Source: Diphasiastrum complanatum (taxonomy: Eukaryota; Streptophyta; Lycopodiopsida; Lycopodiales; Lycopodiaceae). From it: a DNA stretch of 64,000 bases. The stretch's first letter is position 1. Every line of letters begins with the position of its first letter. Under the pieces are notes generated by a model. That model ran no database searches. It saw nothing but the letters and a program-made list of their open reading frames with translations, and had not been told where the DNA came from. Positions 43,246 to 56,450 of this stretch are shown here, piece after piece. Where the stretch lies: the NCBI GenBank assembly GCA_029204225.1, contig CM055102.1, positions 48,146,870 through 48,210,869 of the forward strand. The letters run 5' to 3'. The position numbers and the translations under genes are program-made.

Positions 43246-46200
43246 CTGCAAATTCAACCGGATATTTCTCAGCTTTTTAGATTTTATCTTAACATTACCT
43301 TTAGTCAACTAGTCAAAACACAACGTGTAGAGTTAACAGAGAAGGTATTTGCAAAGTGTATGCTGCTCTACATAGTAAACAGAGATCTCTGTGATCAGAG
43401 GCCAGCAATAGCAGATGACATTCTGGAAGATGGGTTGCCATGTAATGAAGAAAAATGATGCACCTATTTTGATAACAAATATCATAACCAAAACCTTGAC
43501 TTCTTGTTAAGTTCATTGGCAAAAGCATTATACGTGCTCTCAAGAATTATGCTTAGGTGAACAAGTTAAATCTTTAATGACTTCTTAACTTGATTGGCAT
43601 AAGCAAATACTTGGTCTCAATTACTATGCTTAGTTAACAAAGGTGAAGAAGGGAATTAAGTCCATAAGAGCCCTCAAATCTACATCACATTGATGCAGAT
43701 CCAGAACTGCATATATCAAAATCAACACTGTACAGTGCTTAAAAATTGACACGTTACCTACACAATTTTGTACCATCTGCATTGGCTAATAAGAGAAAGA
43801 CCACAAAAGAAACTTGCACAGAATGATTATAAGGTCCCTATACACTAGCAAGATACTGTTGTTATGGCACATGGCCAAAGCATCTTTGCAGCTATTCTTC
43901 ACGTTGCCAAACACACCAATATACCGAAAACTTTTCTACCTTTAGCATTTCAAAAGTTCAACATGAAATGCTAATAGCTGCCACAGCTGCACCTTGAGAG
44001 CAACATCTGATCAGTAGTGAGGTGTGAAGTGAGGTGAAGTGGTGAACAAAGGCAAGTCTTCATGAATCATCTTATCAATCAAATGGATTTCTATTTTTGC
44101 TGATTTAAAATATCAGGTGTGCAATGGTATAAATGGTTGGTCATATGTATGGTAGAGTTCTGCAATAGTATAATCAGTTCGTCACTATATGGTAGATCTT
44201 TGCAATGACGCAACTGAAATTTGTTTTGCTATCAAGCAAGGCATTGCACAATGATCACCTGTGTTATTCTCTTAACAGTCTGAACAGGTGTGTATTCTTG
44301 TCCCTGTGGATATGCTTCATGTAGAAACATTGCTGTAGTACAACATCAGAAGTTTAGTTTGTCAGAGTCGAAGTGACTCACACAAGAAATTAGCACCCAC
44401 ATTTTAGGTTCCAAGCCACGACACTTGGGAATCCATTGGCAACAAATGGATATACAAGATCAAGTATAATGTCGGCAGAACTCTTGTAAAACACCTAGGC
44501 AAGACTTGTAGTAAAAGCGTACGTGCAAAGTAAAGGCATCAACTACAAACAGACATTTGCTCCCATAGCCAAAAGGAATACACTTCGTATTTGGGTGGAA
44601 TCTACGTCAGATAGACAATCAATCCACTTTTTGAATGGTAAACTTGAGGAAGAAGTGTATATACAACAACCAAGTGGCTTTGCGATACAAGGCATGGAAG
44701 ACAAAGTATGCAAATCAAAGAAGGCCTTGTATGGACTAAACCAAGCACCTCATGCTTGGTATAGCCACTTTGAAATATACCTTCTATCTAGAGGTTCGAT
44801 ACGTACTTCTTCAGATTTCAATCTTTACTACTTTGCACGTGATTCTAGCATCACACTGATCGTGTTATATGTAGACGACCTAATAATCACAGGTAATAAT
44901 GACGATTTGATTAGTGCAATTAAGAGGGACTTATTTTCCAATTTTGATATGACTGATCTTGGATTGATGCACTATTGTTTGGGAGTCGAAAGCTGGTAGA
45001 AACATGATGGTATCGCACTTATGCAGCCAAAGTACATAAATGAGATTCTAAGACGCTTCAAGATGTGTGACAGTAAGCCAATTTCTATGCCTAGGGAGGT
45101 ATGAGAGTACACTAGTTGAGAGTACACTAGTTGATGCTACATTGTTTCGTCGATCAGTTGGTTAATGTATCTTACAACTACCTAGTACTCGTCTTGATAT
45201 AAGCTATGCTGGAAGCTTGGTAAGTCAAGTCATGCACATTGGAAAGCTGCAAAGAGAATCTTCGCTACATTAAGGAAACACCCAACCATGGATTGGTGTA
45301 TGAGAGACATTAGGCTTTACCAGGTTTACAGGGCTTCGTAGGCTCAGATTGTGGGTAGGTTGTATAGATGACAAAAGATCCACCAGTGACTACATATTTC
45401 ATTTTGGCAATGTTGTGTTTTCTTGGTCCAGCAAGAAACAGGAACAGTACAGAAGCCGAATACAAATCTCTATGCTCAGCTACATAAGTAGCAATCGGGC
45501 TAAGAACGATGATAGGAGATATTGGCATCTTGCAGAATAAGCCTACAGTGATCAGCTGTTATAGCCAAAGTGCCATTCAACTAGCTAAAAATTCTATATT
45601 TCATGCACACACTAAGCATTGTTATCTAGTGGGATTGATGTGCTATATTGCAGTGCTGAACACCAGCTAAGAAATATACCAAATCTTTTTAAGTGCTAAT
45701 AAATTTGAGTTTATAGAAAAACTCTATGTAAAATAGACTACGGCTTAAGGGAAAGTGTTAAATATAATATGCCTAGTTTATTTCATAGTCTACTACAGTT
45801 TCTCGACATTTGCCTATGTGACAGTTGTGAGTGTGCCTTGTTTGCGGCACGTATAGATACTGAGTTGAGACATGCGTCTCGTAACAGGGTCCATTTTACC
45901 ATGTAGCGGTACCCCTCAAAAAAATTAGTGTCTTCATATGTACTCTTTTTTAGTTATATGCAGTTTTCTAAGTGTTGCTTGGGTGCGGTGTATTATTTTC
46001 TTCTATGTGATTCTGATGGATGATAGCTTTTGAGATTGTCATTGAGTAATTGCAGATCAATCCTCTACAAATGTCTCACCCACTCTCTTTTCACAAAAGA
46101 ATACTACAACACCCACTCTCCTCTACCCAGAAAAATACTACAACACGAAGTTATTGCAGATCACATATCCTAGATAATAGAGAGGGCAGAGTGTGAGTAT

Positions 46201-49200
46201 ATTGAATAGTTGCTGAATTATATCATTATGGTGATGGAGAACAATGATCTCAGCTGCAAGCTACCTTTGAAAGAGTAAACAGTCATCCACCTAGCAACAA
46301 GGCATCAATACCCATACATACACAGAGGCCACTAGTTAGGGCTACGACTCATAGGACCCAATACTAGCAAGAGACCCAATTGTAAATAGCCGGATGCTAG
46401 GTCATGCCAAATTGGGGCCCAAATGCCAGAGCATAAGGTAAAATTCAAACAATAAGCCACTGCCTAGAACCTGCCAAATCAGGGCTTAAGTGCCCAGAGC
46501 ATAAGGTGAAATTCAAACAGTAAGACAGTGCCTAGAACGCATGGTATTAAGTATAAATAGCCTATGATTGTCCATTGTTGCTCTTGATTTTTCTGTTACC
46601 ATCTTATTTTCCACTGTTCCTGATTCAAATACATTTCATCGCTTTTTCCACTACTAATAATGACTTGTTTCCATGTATACCTCAATTGATTTATTGGATA
46701 TGGTCATTAGCTTTCATTTACAGTTCGTAGGCTCCAATTAAGCTCAATACTTCTTTTGTGCACATTTTCATACTGTTGTACATACTACATCTGATCAGCA
46801 CATACACATTTGCTACTGGTAGAGTCAATTTCCTGCTGTGCATGCGTTGTGTTGGTCATACCGTAGGCTCGTCAAAGTTATAGCTTGTGAGTTTTGGTGC
46901 ACATGGTAATTTGTGATCATTCTTGATTTGAAATGCACAATTAACATAAGATGAATTGATGCCATGATCCAAAAGAAAGGCCAAATCAGAATACCAGTTC
47001 CTTTATTGTCGGCGTGACGGCCATTGGATCTTCAATTGTCGGAGGCCTTCCCAAAACAAGCTCAAGAAGAATAAGTCCAAAGTTGTACACATCCATTTTG
47101 TCTAATAACATCTTCCTGCATAAGTTGGACACAATATCAAGTGATAAACAAAGAAACAAACCCCAACCTTTGCCCTTATCTTGCACAAAACCTTTACTTT
47201 CTCCTTTCGTAAATTAGAAATTTAGTCCAACCACAAACAGCCAGCTCAATCACACTTATATTAGAATTGTGCAGACAATAGAATAGTCAAATATCTGCAT
47301 TTTTACAGAAGCATAAGTAACCAATGTATGCTAAAAAAACAAATGCATGTAAGATAATAGCATTGAAAGGAAAACAAGGACATGGACATATTCAAGGAAT
47401 GAGGTGACTCACCTGTGGTGTACATCCAATTCTGTCCGAGGCATCATTTTGTTCACTGCAGGCTTGGCCTGTAAAGATCGAGTAAATTTGATCATGTTTT
47501 TGGATGTCAAACTTCCTGTTCAACTATATGTTGGATAATCATTAACTAAGCAATCCATAATTCTTCTGAATTATTGATTGTTTGCTTAGTTAGAAGTGCA
47601 AACTAATAAGCTAGTGTTTGCAACATATAGAATATACAAAAAGGAGCTGATGTTACCGAGTCATGTAGAAGCCTGCCCAACCCAAAATCACTGACTTTAG
47701 CTACAAAATTGTGGTCCAACAGAATGCTGGTGATCTTCACATCATTGTTGAAGATTCCAGGCACAACACCTGTGTGCAAATATTGGATACCCCTTCCAGC
47801 ACCCACTACAGTAGCCAATCTCCGTGACCAGTTTAAAGATTGATGACTCTCTGCAGACACATCTAAAAACTGTTGTAGAAATGCCACCAGCTTCATAAAG
47901 CAGGTTGAATAATAAGAAGTCAACTGAAAATGGTTAATTCACTATTGTCTAAACAACCACCAGCACAATGTATTCTATCACAAAAAAGCCTTGTATTTGA
48001 CTGTCATGTCAATGTTTCAAAATTAAGCCAATTAAAATTTCAATATGACGATGGACACCCCTCACATAATAAGGTCAATCATCATCACTCAGAGCAACTG
48101 GTTCTGCTTGAGGGTTGGCTTCTCTGCTGTTACAGTTTGTGTGTCGCTCTCTTATTATGATGGAAAACTCCTGGATAAATTTAAAGACTCGGAAAGAAAA
48201 TCATCAAACAGAAACTAGCCATTGTTAATAACGTCCAAAAACATTCTCTACTTCAAAACCTTTGACAGGGCTTACATAAGTCAAGGCTTCTTCCAGAAAA
48301 GAAAAATCTTCATATACAAAGGCCAAACTGGTCAGTGCCTATAGTGTTACATATTTTCTGACTGCCCAGAGCAAAAGGTAGTAAAGATTCATTGAATAAG
48401 TAATCAACAGTTTTTAACCAGCCAACAGCTACTGTATACCAAAAAAGCACGTGAAAAGTGTTCACGACCAGAAAGCTTTGGTATAACAAGAAACTCCAAC
48501 AGACACAATTATTAGGCTGTTAGTCAAAATCATGTTCTATACTTCTTCACTTACTGAGTAAATGGCTGCGCAGAGTGCCATTGTCAATAAATTCTGATAC
48601 AAGAAATAACCGTCGGTATTGTTGCTCATCTGTTTCTCTTTCAAGACAATGTCCTATAATACACACAAGGTTTCTGTGTCGTAACTTTGCCAGGATCTCT
48701 ATTTGTGACTTCAGTTGCTTGAGGTCTTGTTTCACATCCAGGATGATGCATTTCACAGATACCGCAGAGCCATTCTCAAGTCTTCCCTTGTATACCTGAG
48801 CAAAACAAAATTCTCAATAAAATTCATGATTGTGACATATGCCTTGGCCAGATTGCTTGCCTTTCTTCATCCTTCTAAAATAGTTATAGACAAAGCATTA
48901 AGTAGATTGATTTACCTATTTTGTTCATGTTTTTAAGACGTATGCCCTTGGTCAATTCAAGCCTTTCTATGGTCCTTTTTGCACCATTGTTGCACACAAT
49001 CCCGCATTAGAGCAAAAAGACAGCAATTAAAGCTTCTGATGTGCTTATAAGAGAGAATATACTATGAGTGCAATTTTATCTTCACTAAAAACTATTCGTA
49101 GTTTTTGTAATGGGACATTTAGAATTGTGTTAAGGAAAACTATCAATGATTAGTTTCACATACTGAAGAAATATATCTCAGAAGCCCGTATGGACCATAT

Positions 49201-52200
49201 CAGGCTGGAACATAGTGTACATTCCATGGAGTAGGTACTGGTACGGAATGAGTGAAAAAAAAATTAAATGTTGAAAAACACACCAGGAGCCCCGATTTCC
49301 GGCAGCTCATTTGTGGCAAGTGTGCTATGGTCATCTTGATTAAACATCAATGGGCATGGTCATTTTTAAAACCCAGTGCGTGAAAGTATACCTTTGGGAA
49401 CGTAAAAAAAAGTCAACTTTTGGAAAAAGGTTCGTATCATCTATGCTTTCTTCATTGTCTGGAAGATTGTTGCACATATCATCACGTTCACTTTCTTCTG
49501 TGTTGTTTTCCTGCATTAATTATGAAGATTCGCATTATCTTTTCTGTTTAAAATCCTAGTAATATGGAGGATCGCATTTGTATTGTGTGCGCATCAATCC
49601 CAATGACTCACATTTGCATGAAGGCCTCATCTTGCTCTGCATGTTTATTATAAAAATAAAACAAAAGATAGAAAACAGGACTTGCTAAAAATATATATAT
49701 TTCAGGCTCCGTTCCAAAATGGGCAACTATGATAGAAACATATACATACATACATACATACATACACACCATAGATGCAGCGGATTGCGATTCACTGTAA
49801 TCATGATTCGCGATTCAGATTCGGTTCAGCGAATTGCGAAATATATATATCATAGCTGCAGCGAATCGCATCACCATTCACAAATCGCGATTCTACGAAT
49901 CGCAAAATAATAATAATAATAAGTTTGATCAAAAAATCCCCCATACAGTACTGGTACCCTGTGTAGTTCAAAACTGCAAAAAAAAATTGAAAAGGGCCTC
50001 AAAATACAAACCCTAAATCAAAAAAGGCATAAAACGTCCATTTAGGCATTCATAGAAGCCACGGTTCCCAAAACCGTGGCAGGAACCGTACCACGGTTCC
50101 TTGAACCGTGGTACGGTTCATCAAAAAAATTAATTAATTAATTATTCTAATTTTCCCCCCAAAACCCCTCATAGCTCGACAAAAAAAAAATTAATTAATT
50201 AATTAATTAATTATGCCACGGTTCACACGGTTCCCCCCAAAAAAAATTGTGAACCGTACGGTTCCCGTACTGAACCGATGACGGTTCATTAATTCTCTGA
50301 GGCCATTTTACGGCTTTTTTTTGAGTTTAGGGATTGTATTTTGAGGCCCTATACAATTTTTTTTTTGCGGTTCTGAACTACACAAAGGGTACCAGTACTT
50401 TATGGAGGATTTTTTTGGGGTGCGATTCGCGAATCGCGGCTAAAACTAATATATATATCATAGTTGTTGCACTAACAAACCTGGAATTGCGATTCGTTGT
50501 GAATCGCTTTCCTTTTTCTATAAACCACCCAATATGGGTATCAGTAGATAGAGGAAAATTAGAGGATTGCAAATAGACAATTTTCCAGTGGATTCTGGTC
50601 CGCCACAAGCAATTAGGTGAAATCTTGATTTGTTGCATAAACCTTGTGTCATCATCCTCATAGTCAGAATAATCCAAGTCTGTGTTGCCTAGACCAAGGG
50701 TGTGCGTAGATGAATCCGAGGGAACCATGCATCATGATGAGCCTCTGCCTCTGCCTTTGCTGTAGTTACGAATGAAGCCACGATTGATCTAGAGCTAGGC
50801 TATGAAAGCATCACATAAGCAAGACTTAACCCTAGAAAGCAGGAAAGAGAGATTAAGGAGACTAAAGAGAGAGATCAATATCATCAGCTGAATAACAAAT
50901 GACACAGATTCCCTACTTATAGCCTAAAGGAAGCCCTAAAAAAGAAGGTTCCAATGGCAAGGGTCCAACTAGGAGGGCTCCAAGAAGGCCCCCACTCTCC
51001 AGTAATATGTCCAAATGTCCAAATAATGAATAATAAGGCCCAAGGCCAGCCATAAAGTCTAAGTGTCAATAATGAATAAAAAAGGGCCCAAGGCCTGCTT
51101 ATGCATGAAGTAAAGTAAATGTAAATGGACCGAGTCCATAACTCTCCCCGACACAAAAATAAGACCCAACTACCGAAAAGAAAGTGGATCATATAGCAGC
51201 AACATCTAGAACACCATCTGATGTAGAGGAATCAACAAGTGCAGCAAGAGCACAACCTGATCCGCAAGTGATGGTGTATGATAAAAGACATCAATAGGCT
51301 CCCATGTGGCCTCCTCAAGAGGACGACCATCCCACCGAACCAGAAACTGTATCTGTCGGCGGTGTCGACTATGGTATAGACGAACCTGTAATATAGCAGC
51401 AGGTAAAAATGGAAACAACTCGGGAGTAGTAGGAAACTCAGCATCACAAGGAACGTCATCCTCAATAGTAGCATGTAATGAATACATCACAGGCAAGTGT
51501 GGAAGCAAGAAGCTATAAGCGATATGTAATTGGACTAAGAACCTCCAAAATGCGATAAGGCCCATAATAACGTGGTGCAAGCTTTTCAGTAGAAGCATGG
51601 CCCTGGACAAAAACCGTAGGCGTAAATAAACCATATCTCCAAGCTGAAACTCAACATGGCGGCGGTGACGATCAACTGAGGTCTGATAACACTGCTGAAC
51701 ATGCTGTAAATGAGAACTGGCCTGGGTAATAAGCTCACGAACACCTAATAGAAAGGACGCAAATGTCACAGGTGTATCCTCAGGAGGAAGAGGAATGCTA
51801 GGTAAAAGAGGTGCATAGCCATGAGATAATAAAAATGGTGAGACATATGTGCTGGTACTAACAGAGCTGTTATAGCTATACTCTTCTAAACATAGATGTT
51901 GATCCCAATCCTTCCCAAAAGGAGTAACAAAATGGCGTAAATAATCCTCAAGGATCCTGGTAAGGACCTCAGACTGCCCATCAGAAGTAGAGTGATAAGC
52001 AGAACCCATAAAAAGCTGTACATCCAAGATGCACATAAGCTCTGTCCAGAATATGGATGTAAACTTACTATCCCGATCAGAAAGGATAGTACGAGGAAAC
52101 CCATGCAAATGGAAAATCTCTGGTAGGAACAAGCGTGCACATTGCTCTACTGTGATAGTACTGCGAACTGGTATAAAATGTGCATGTTTTGAGAACTTGT

Positions 52201-55200
52201 CAACTACCACCATACATGAATCGTGACCACACTGGGTATGAGGAAGGCCTAGGATAAAGTCCATAGATATATCAGTCCACTGGCGATGAGGAATAGGCCA
52301 ACTCTGAAGCAAACCAGCAGGCTTAGCATGGGACTACTTATTTCAAAGACAGAAAGGGCAGGTACGAATAAGTGCAACAAGCTCAGATCGAAGAGAGGGC
52401 CAATAGAAATGGTCCTTGAGATGAGCATAAGACTTCTGAAAACCAAAGTGACCCCCAACAGGGGACGAACGAGCATCCGACAACAATTGGGAACAGATAC
52501 CCAAGGAACTAGGAATACAAAGACAACCATAACGATAGAGACGGTGGTCAACAATGGAGTAAACCCAATGAGGATGGGACGAAACAGGTGGGGCAAAACT
52601 ATAAACATCACGAAAATCAGAACATGTAAGGTATGCGACAAGTAGATCATCAAACCATGTAGGAACAGTAGCCACAAGTGTATTCAGACGAGACAATGCA
52701 TCAGCAACAGTGTTAGCACAACCAGGACGATACAGTATAAAAAAATCAAAAGACTGTAAAAACTGCAACTAATGAAACTGACGATCACTAAGATCATGCT
52801 AAGAAAAGAGATCACGTAAAGACTGGTGATCAGTAACAATGTCAAACAAACTCGATAAAGATAATGGCGCCACTTCTTAAGAGCATAGATAATAGCAAGA
52901 AACTCTTTCTCATGCACAGAATAACATTGCTCATAAGAGCAAAGATGATGCGACTCATAAGCAATAATGCACTGTGACTGGCGAGGCAAAGCACCCAAAC
53001 CAACATTACTAGCATCAGTCTCAACCATAAACTTCTGATCAAACTGGGGTAAACACATAACGACAGCATCAACAACAGCACGACGAAGAGTATCAAATGC
53101 TGACTGACAATCAAAAGTCCAAAGAAAAGTACGAGACTTCTTTAAAAGTGCATGAAGAGGAGCGACAAGAGTGGAAAAATGAGGAACGGGACGACAAAGG
53201 TGAGTGGCTAACCCAAGGAACATACGAACATGATGAACATCAGTCGGAAAAGGCCAATCTTGGATGGCCTGAACTTTATGAGGATCCACACGAATGTGCC
53301 CATCACAAACAAGAAAACCAAGAAACTCAATCTCAGCAACAGCAAAAGAACATTTAGACAACTTAGCAAATAGCTGGTGATGTACAAGTAACTGACAAAC
53401 AAAGGAAAGGTGGGAAACGTCCTCAACTAAGAATATCATCAAAATAAACCAAGACACAACGACCAAGAAGCGGATGCATGATGTTATTCATCACAATCTG
53501 GAACGTAGGAGGGCCATTAGTAACACCAAAAAGAAGCACGCGAAATTCATATAAGATGAGTACGAAAAGCAGTCTTATGTTCGTCAGAAGGGTGCATCCT
53601 AATTTGGTAATATCCAAAATGAAGATCTATCTTAGAAAAGATCTTAGAGGTACTGAGCTGGTCAAAGAGGTCCTCCATGTGTGGAATAGGGTACTGATTA
53701 CGGATAATCAACTTATCTAAAGCACGGTAATCAATACAAAGACGTTTGGTACCATCTTTCTTACTAACACTGTCCGCTAAAGCTCTGCCAAGAAAATGCT
53801 CTAATGGGAGCCGGTCCTCCTCCAAACTGTGCTGAATGTTGCTGAAGCAAAGAGATGAAAGCCCTCGGCAAAGAAACCCTGATCTAACAAAGCAGTAATA
53901 TGGAGCTCAATCTCATCACGCTCAGATCGAGACATACGATAAGGGGGACGGGAAAGAGGAACAGAACTAGGACGCATCCAATATGATGGTTCACATCACG
54001 TAATGGTGCTAGTGTTGTAGGTTCTGAAAAGACAAAAGCATACTGATGTAATAAGTCAGAGATCACCTGAGGAACAGCTACTGGAATAGAAACTGGAGGA
54101 ACTGCTACTGCATGTTGAACACATAATAAGGCTGCACAATGAGCCTTCGGTAGGCTGCAAATAAACTGCTTCCCTGTGATCAACTGGAAGTCTCGCTGAG
54201 AATCAATGCCAACAAGTGAGTGTGTAACTGCACCATGTACAAATGTCAATGTCTGCTGTGTCAAGTCCAGTGTAACGGCTCCAAGAGATGCAAACCAATC
54301 AGCACCAAGGATAAGATCACAACGCTCCATAGGAATAATGTAAAGATCTGCCTGTCTAGAAAAATCTCCAATACGGTATGGTAAACCATCTGAGAACTAG
54401 GAAAAGAGTGTGACCTGGCAACCTCAACTGTGAGAGGCTGTGAAGCAGGAACAGGTGAAGCAAGGATCCAACTGGTGATATAATTGTTGATAAAAGAATG
54501 AGTGTTGTCGGTATCAACTAAAGCAATGTACTCATGACCTGTAATGCGTACACATAACCGAATAGAGCGAGGACCAGGACGCTCTGTCCAAGTAGCATAG
54601 GCAAGCTGAGCATGGCAAGTAGCAGGAAGTAGATCAACGGAAGCCTCAGGATAGGTCAGGCTCATCAGAAATATGAATGTAGATATTGGAATCATCTGGA
54701 GTAGTGCCCTCATGGTAAAAAACAGCAATAGTAGTAGGGAGAGGCTGATGGCAATCACGGGCAAAATGGTCAAGACTCTTACAACGAAAGCAAAGACGCT
54801 TCTGTTGATTGTCAGCGAACTCTGCTGACGTGTAACTCGGACAAAAGCAAGTCGAGGGGGCAGAGGACGAGGAGATAAAGGGACAATGGAAGGAGCTGGA
54901 ACAGAAGGGGCAAATGTAGGGGTGGACATAGCAGGAAAAGATGAAGCAGGAGGACGGGGTTGGGAGAAGCGAGAAGGAAGGGTGTCAGAGTACTTGTGCT
55001 GTAAAGTACTGGCAAGAGACATCGCCTCAAAAGTGTGGGAGGATGGAAGGAAGAAACATCATAACGTAAGGCGCCCTCATGGGGACAATGCGGAAACTGT
55101 TTGGATGAATGGAACTGGCGCATCAAAAAACATAGTTGTGACAGGACTCGAGACGCGAGCCTCTACAGCCGTGTCTGCCTAGCGCCGTAGCTCTCCCACC

Positions 55201-56079
55201 ATGATACAAGCTGCAGCTTGTTATCTCGAATGCGAGCTAGTAGGTCCTCACCGAACAGCCCTAGGGCGTGCTTGAAATTGAGCAACAGTGTGCGTGAGTT
55301 GAATCGAGCAAGGAGAGAGAAGTCATCGACCATGCAAAGTTGGCCGGGGGTAGGGCAAGGGTGTACCTAAACTTCAGCCCTGACCCTCGAGCTAGCTGCG
55401 GTAAGCAACGTCGCTATCTAGGAGGCGGATGTATGAGAACCAGTCCGCACACAGCTCCCCATCTCTGTACTGCCGGTCGGTCTGCCACAACGTGTGGGCT
55501 ACAGAATGAATCGGCCGGTGGAACTTTTGCCATCGCCGCGCCCACAGGCGCTTAATAGGCGCCAACTTGTGGAACATACCATGTGGAGGCAAGCATTACA
55601 TAAACGTGTGCTTGCGGCAACAACACGAAATAGAGTGCGAATGGAGAGAGAGTTTGTGAGACGGAAGGAGGTATACCTAGCCGCGTCCAGATCAGAACGC
55701 TGAAGCGACTCGCCGATGCGGTCAATGACATCCATGAGCTACTGCATATCAACCCAGAAGGGCTCCATGAATAGGATCTCGTGGAATGCCAAGCCCTCTG
55801 GGTTCTGGGACAGGTCCATGGCCGTGAACTCTGCCGAAGTGGCCATGCAGCGCAAATCCCCCTTCAGCATATGTGTCGAAAATGTGAGCCCTCTTCGCAG
55901 CGGGGATAAATGTACAAACGCCGATCCTGTAGCGTCTCCCTATGGGCCGAGTACGCAATCCTCTCAAATGTGCTCGTACCCTGGACGTGTTCCCTCCCAA
56001 CTCTTTCCGACAAAAAGGGCAACGTCACTTTCTGTCGGGCAACATCTCCACCTTGTCCCAAATGGGAGAAGCGGTCATC

Positions 56080-56144
<65 letters not shown>

Positions 56145-56412
56145 CTCCAACACACACCCCAAACCCGAAATCCAATATCTCTCTTTCCTCCTAATTCCTA
56201 AACCCAAGCACACACACCTAAACCCTAAACTCACACACACAATCATGTCACACACACACACAACTCCTCGCTCTCACTCACTCTCTCTCTCTCACTCGCT
56301 CTCTCACTCACTCTCTCTCACACACAAAATTCTCACACACACACACACATACATGCACACACACACCCTCTCTCATCCTCTCTCTCTCCCTCTCTCTCAC
56401 TCACCATCTCCA

Positions 56413-56450
<38 letters not shown>

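Larger units (their letters stand above)
43246..46994 (-). other. RLK intron of 3,749 bp containing a copia remnant
   Basis: Donor GTATTC and acceptor TTGCAG. It carries a plus-strand copia RT/RNase H remnant (44.39-45.75 kb), its LTR start, and a 67-bp tandem duplication (46406-46539). The rest shows nothing recognisable. Confidence 0.78.

Noticed and set aside
50041-50300. Telomere-like or satellite array
   Set aside because: ACGGTTC occurs in both orientations within palindromes, not as head-to-tail repeats, and does not match plant telomere units.
53097-53357. Charged plus-strand frames opposite chromovirus I (also 52286-52645)
   Set aside because: Antisense shadows of the RT, RNase H and integrase reading frames.
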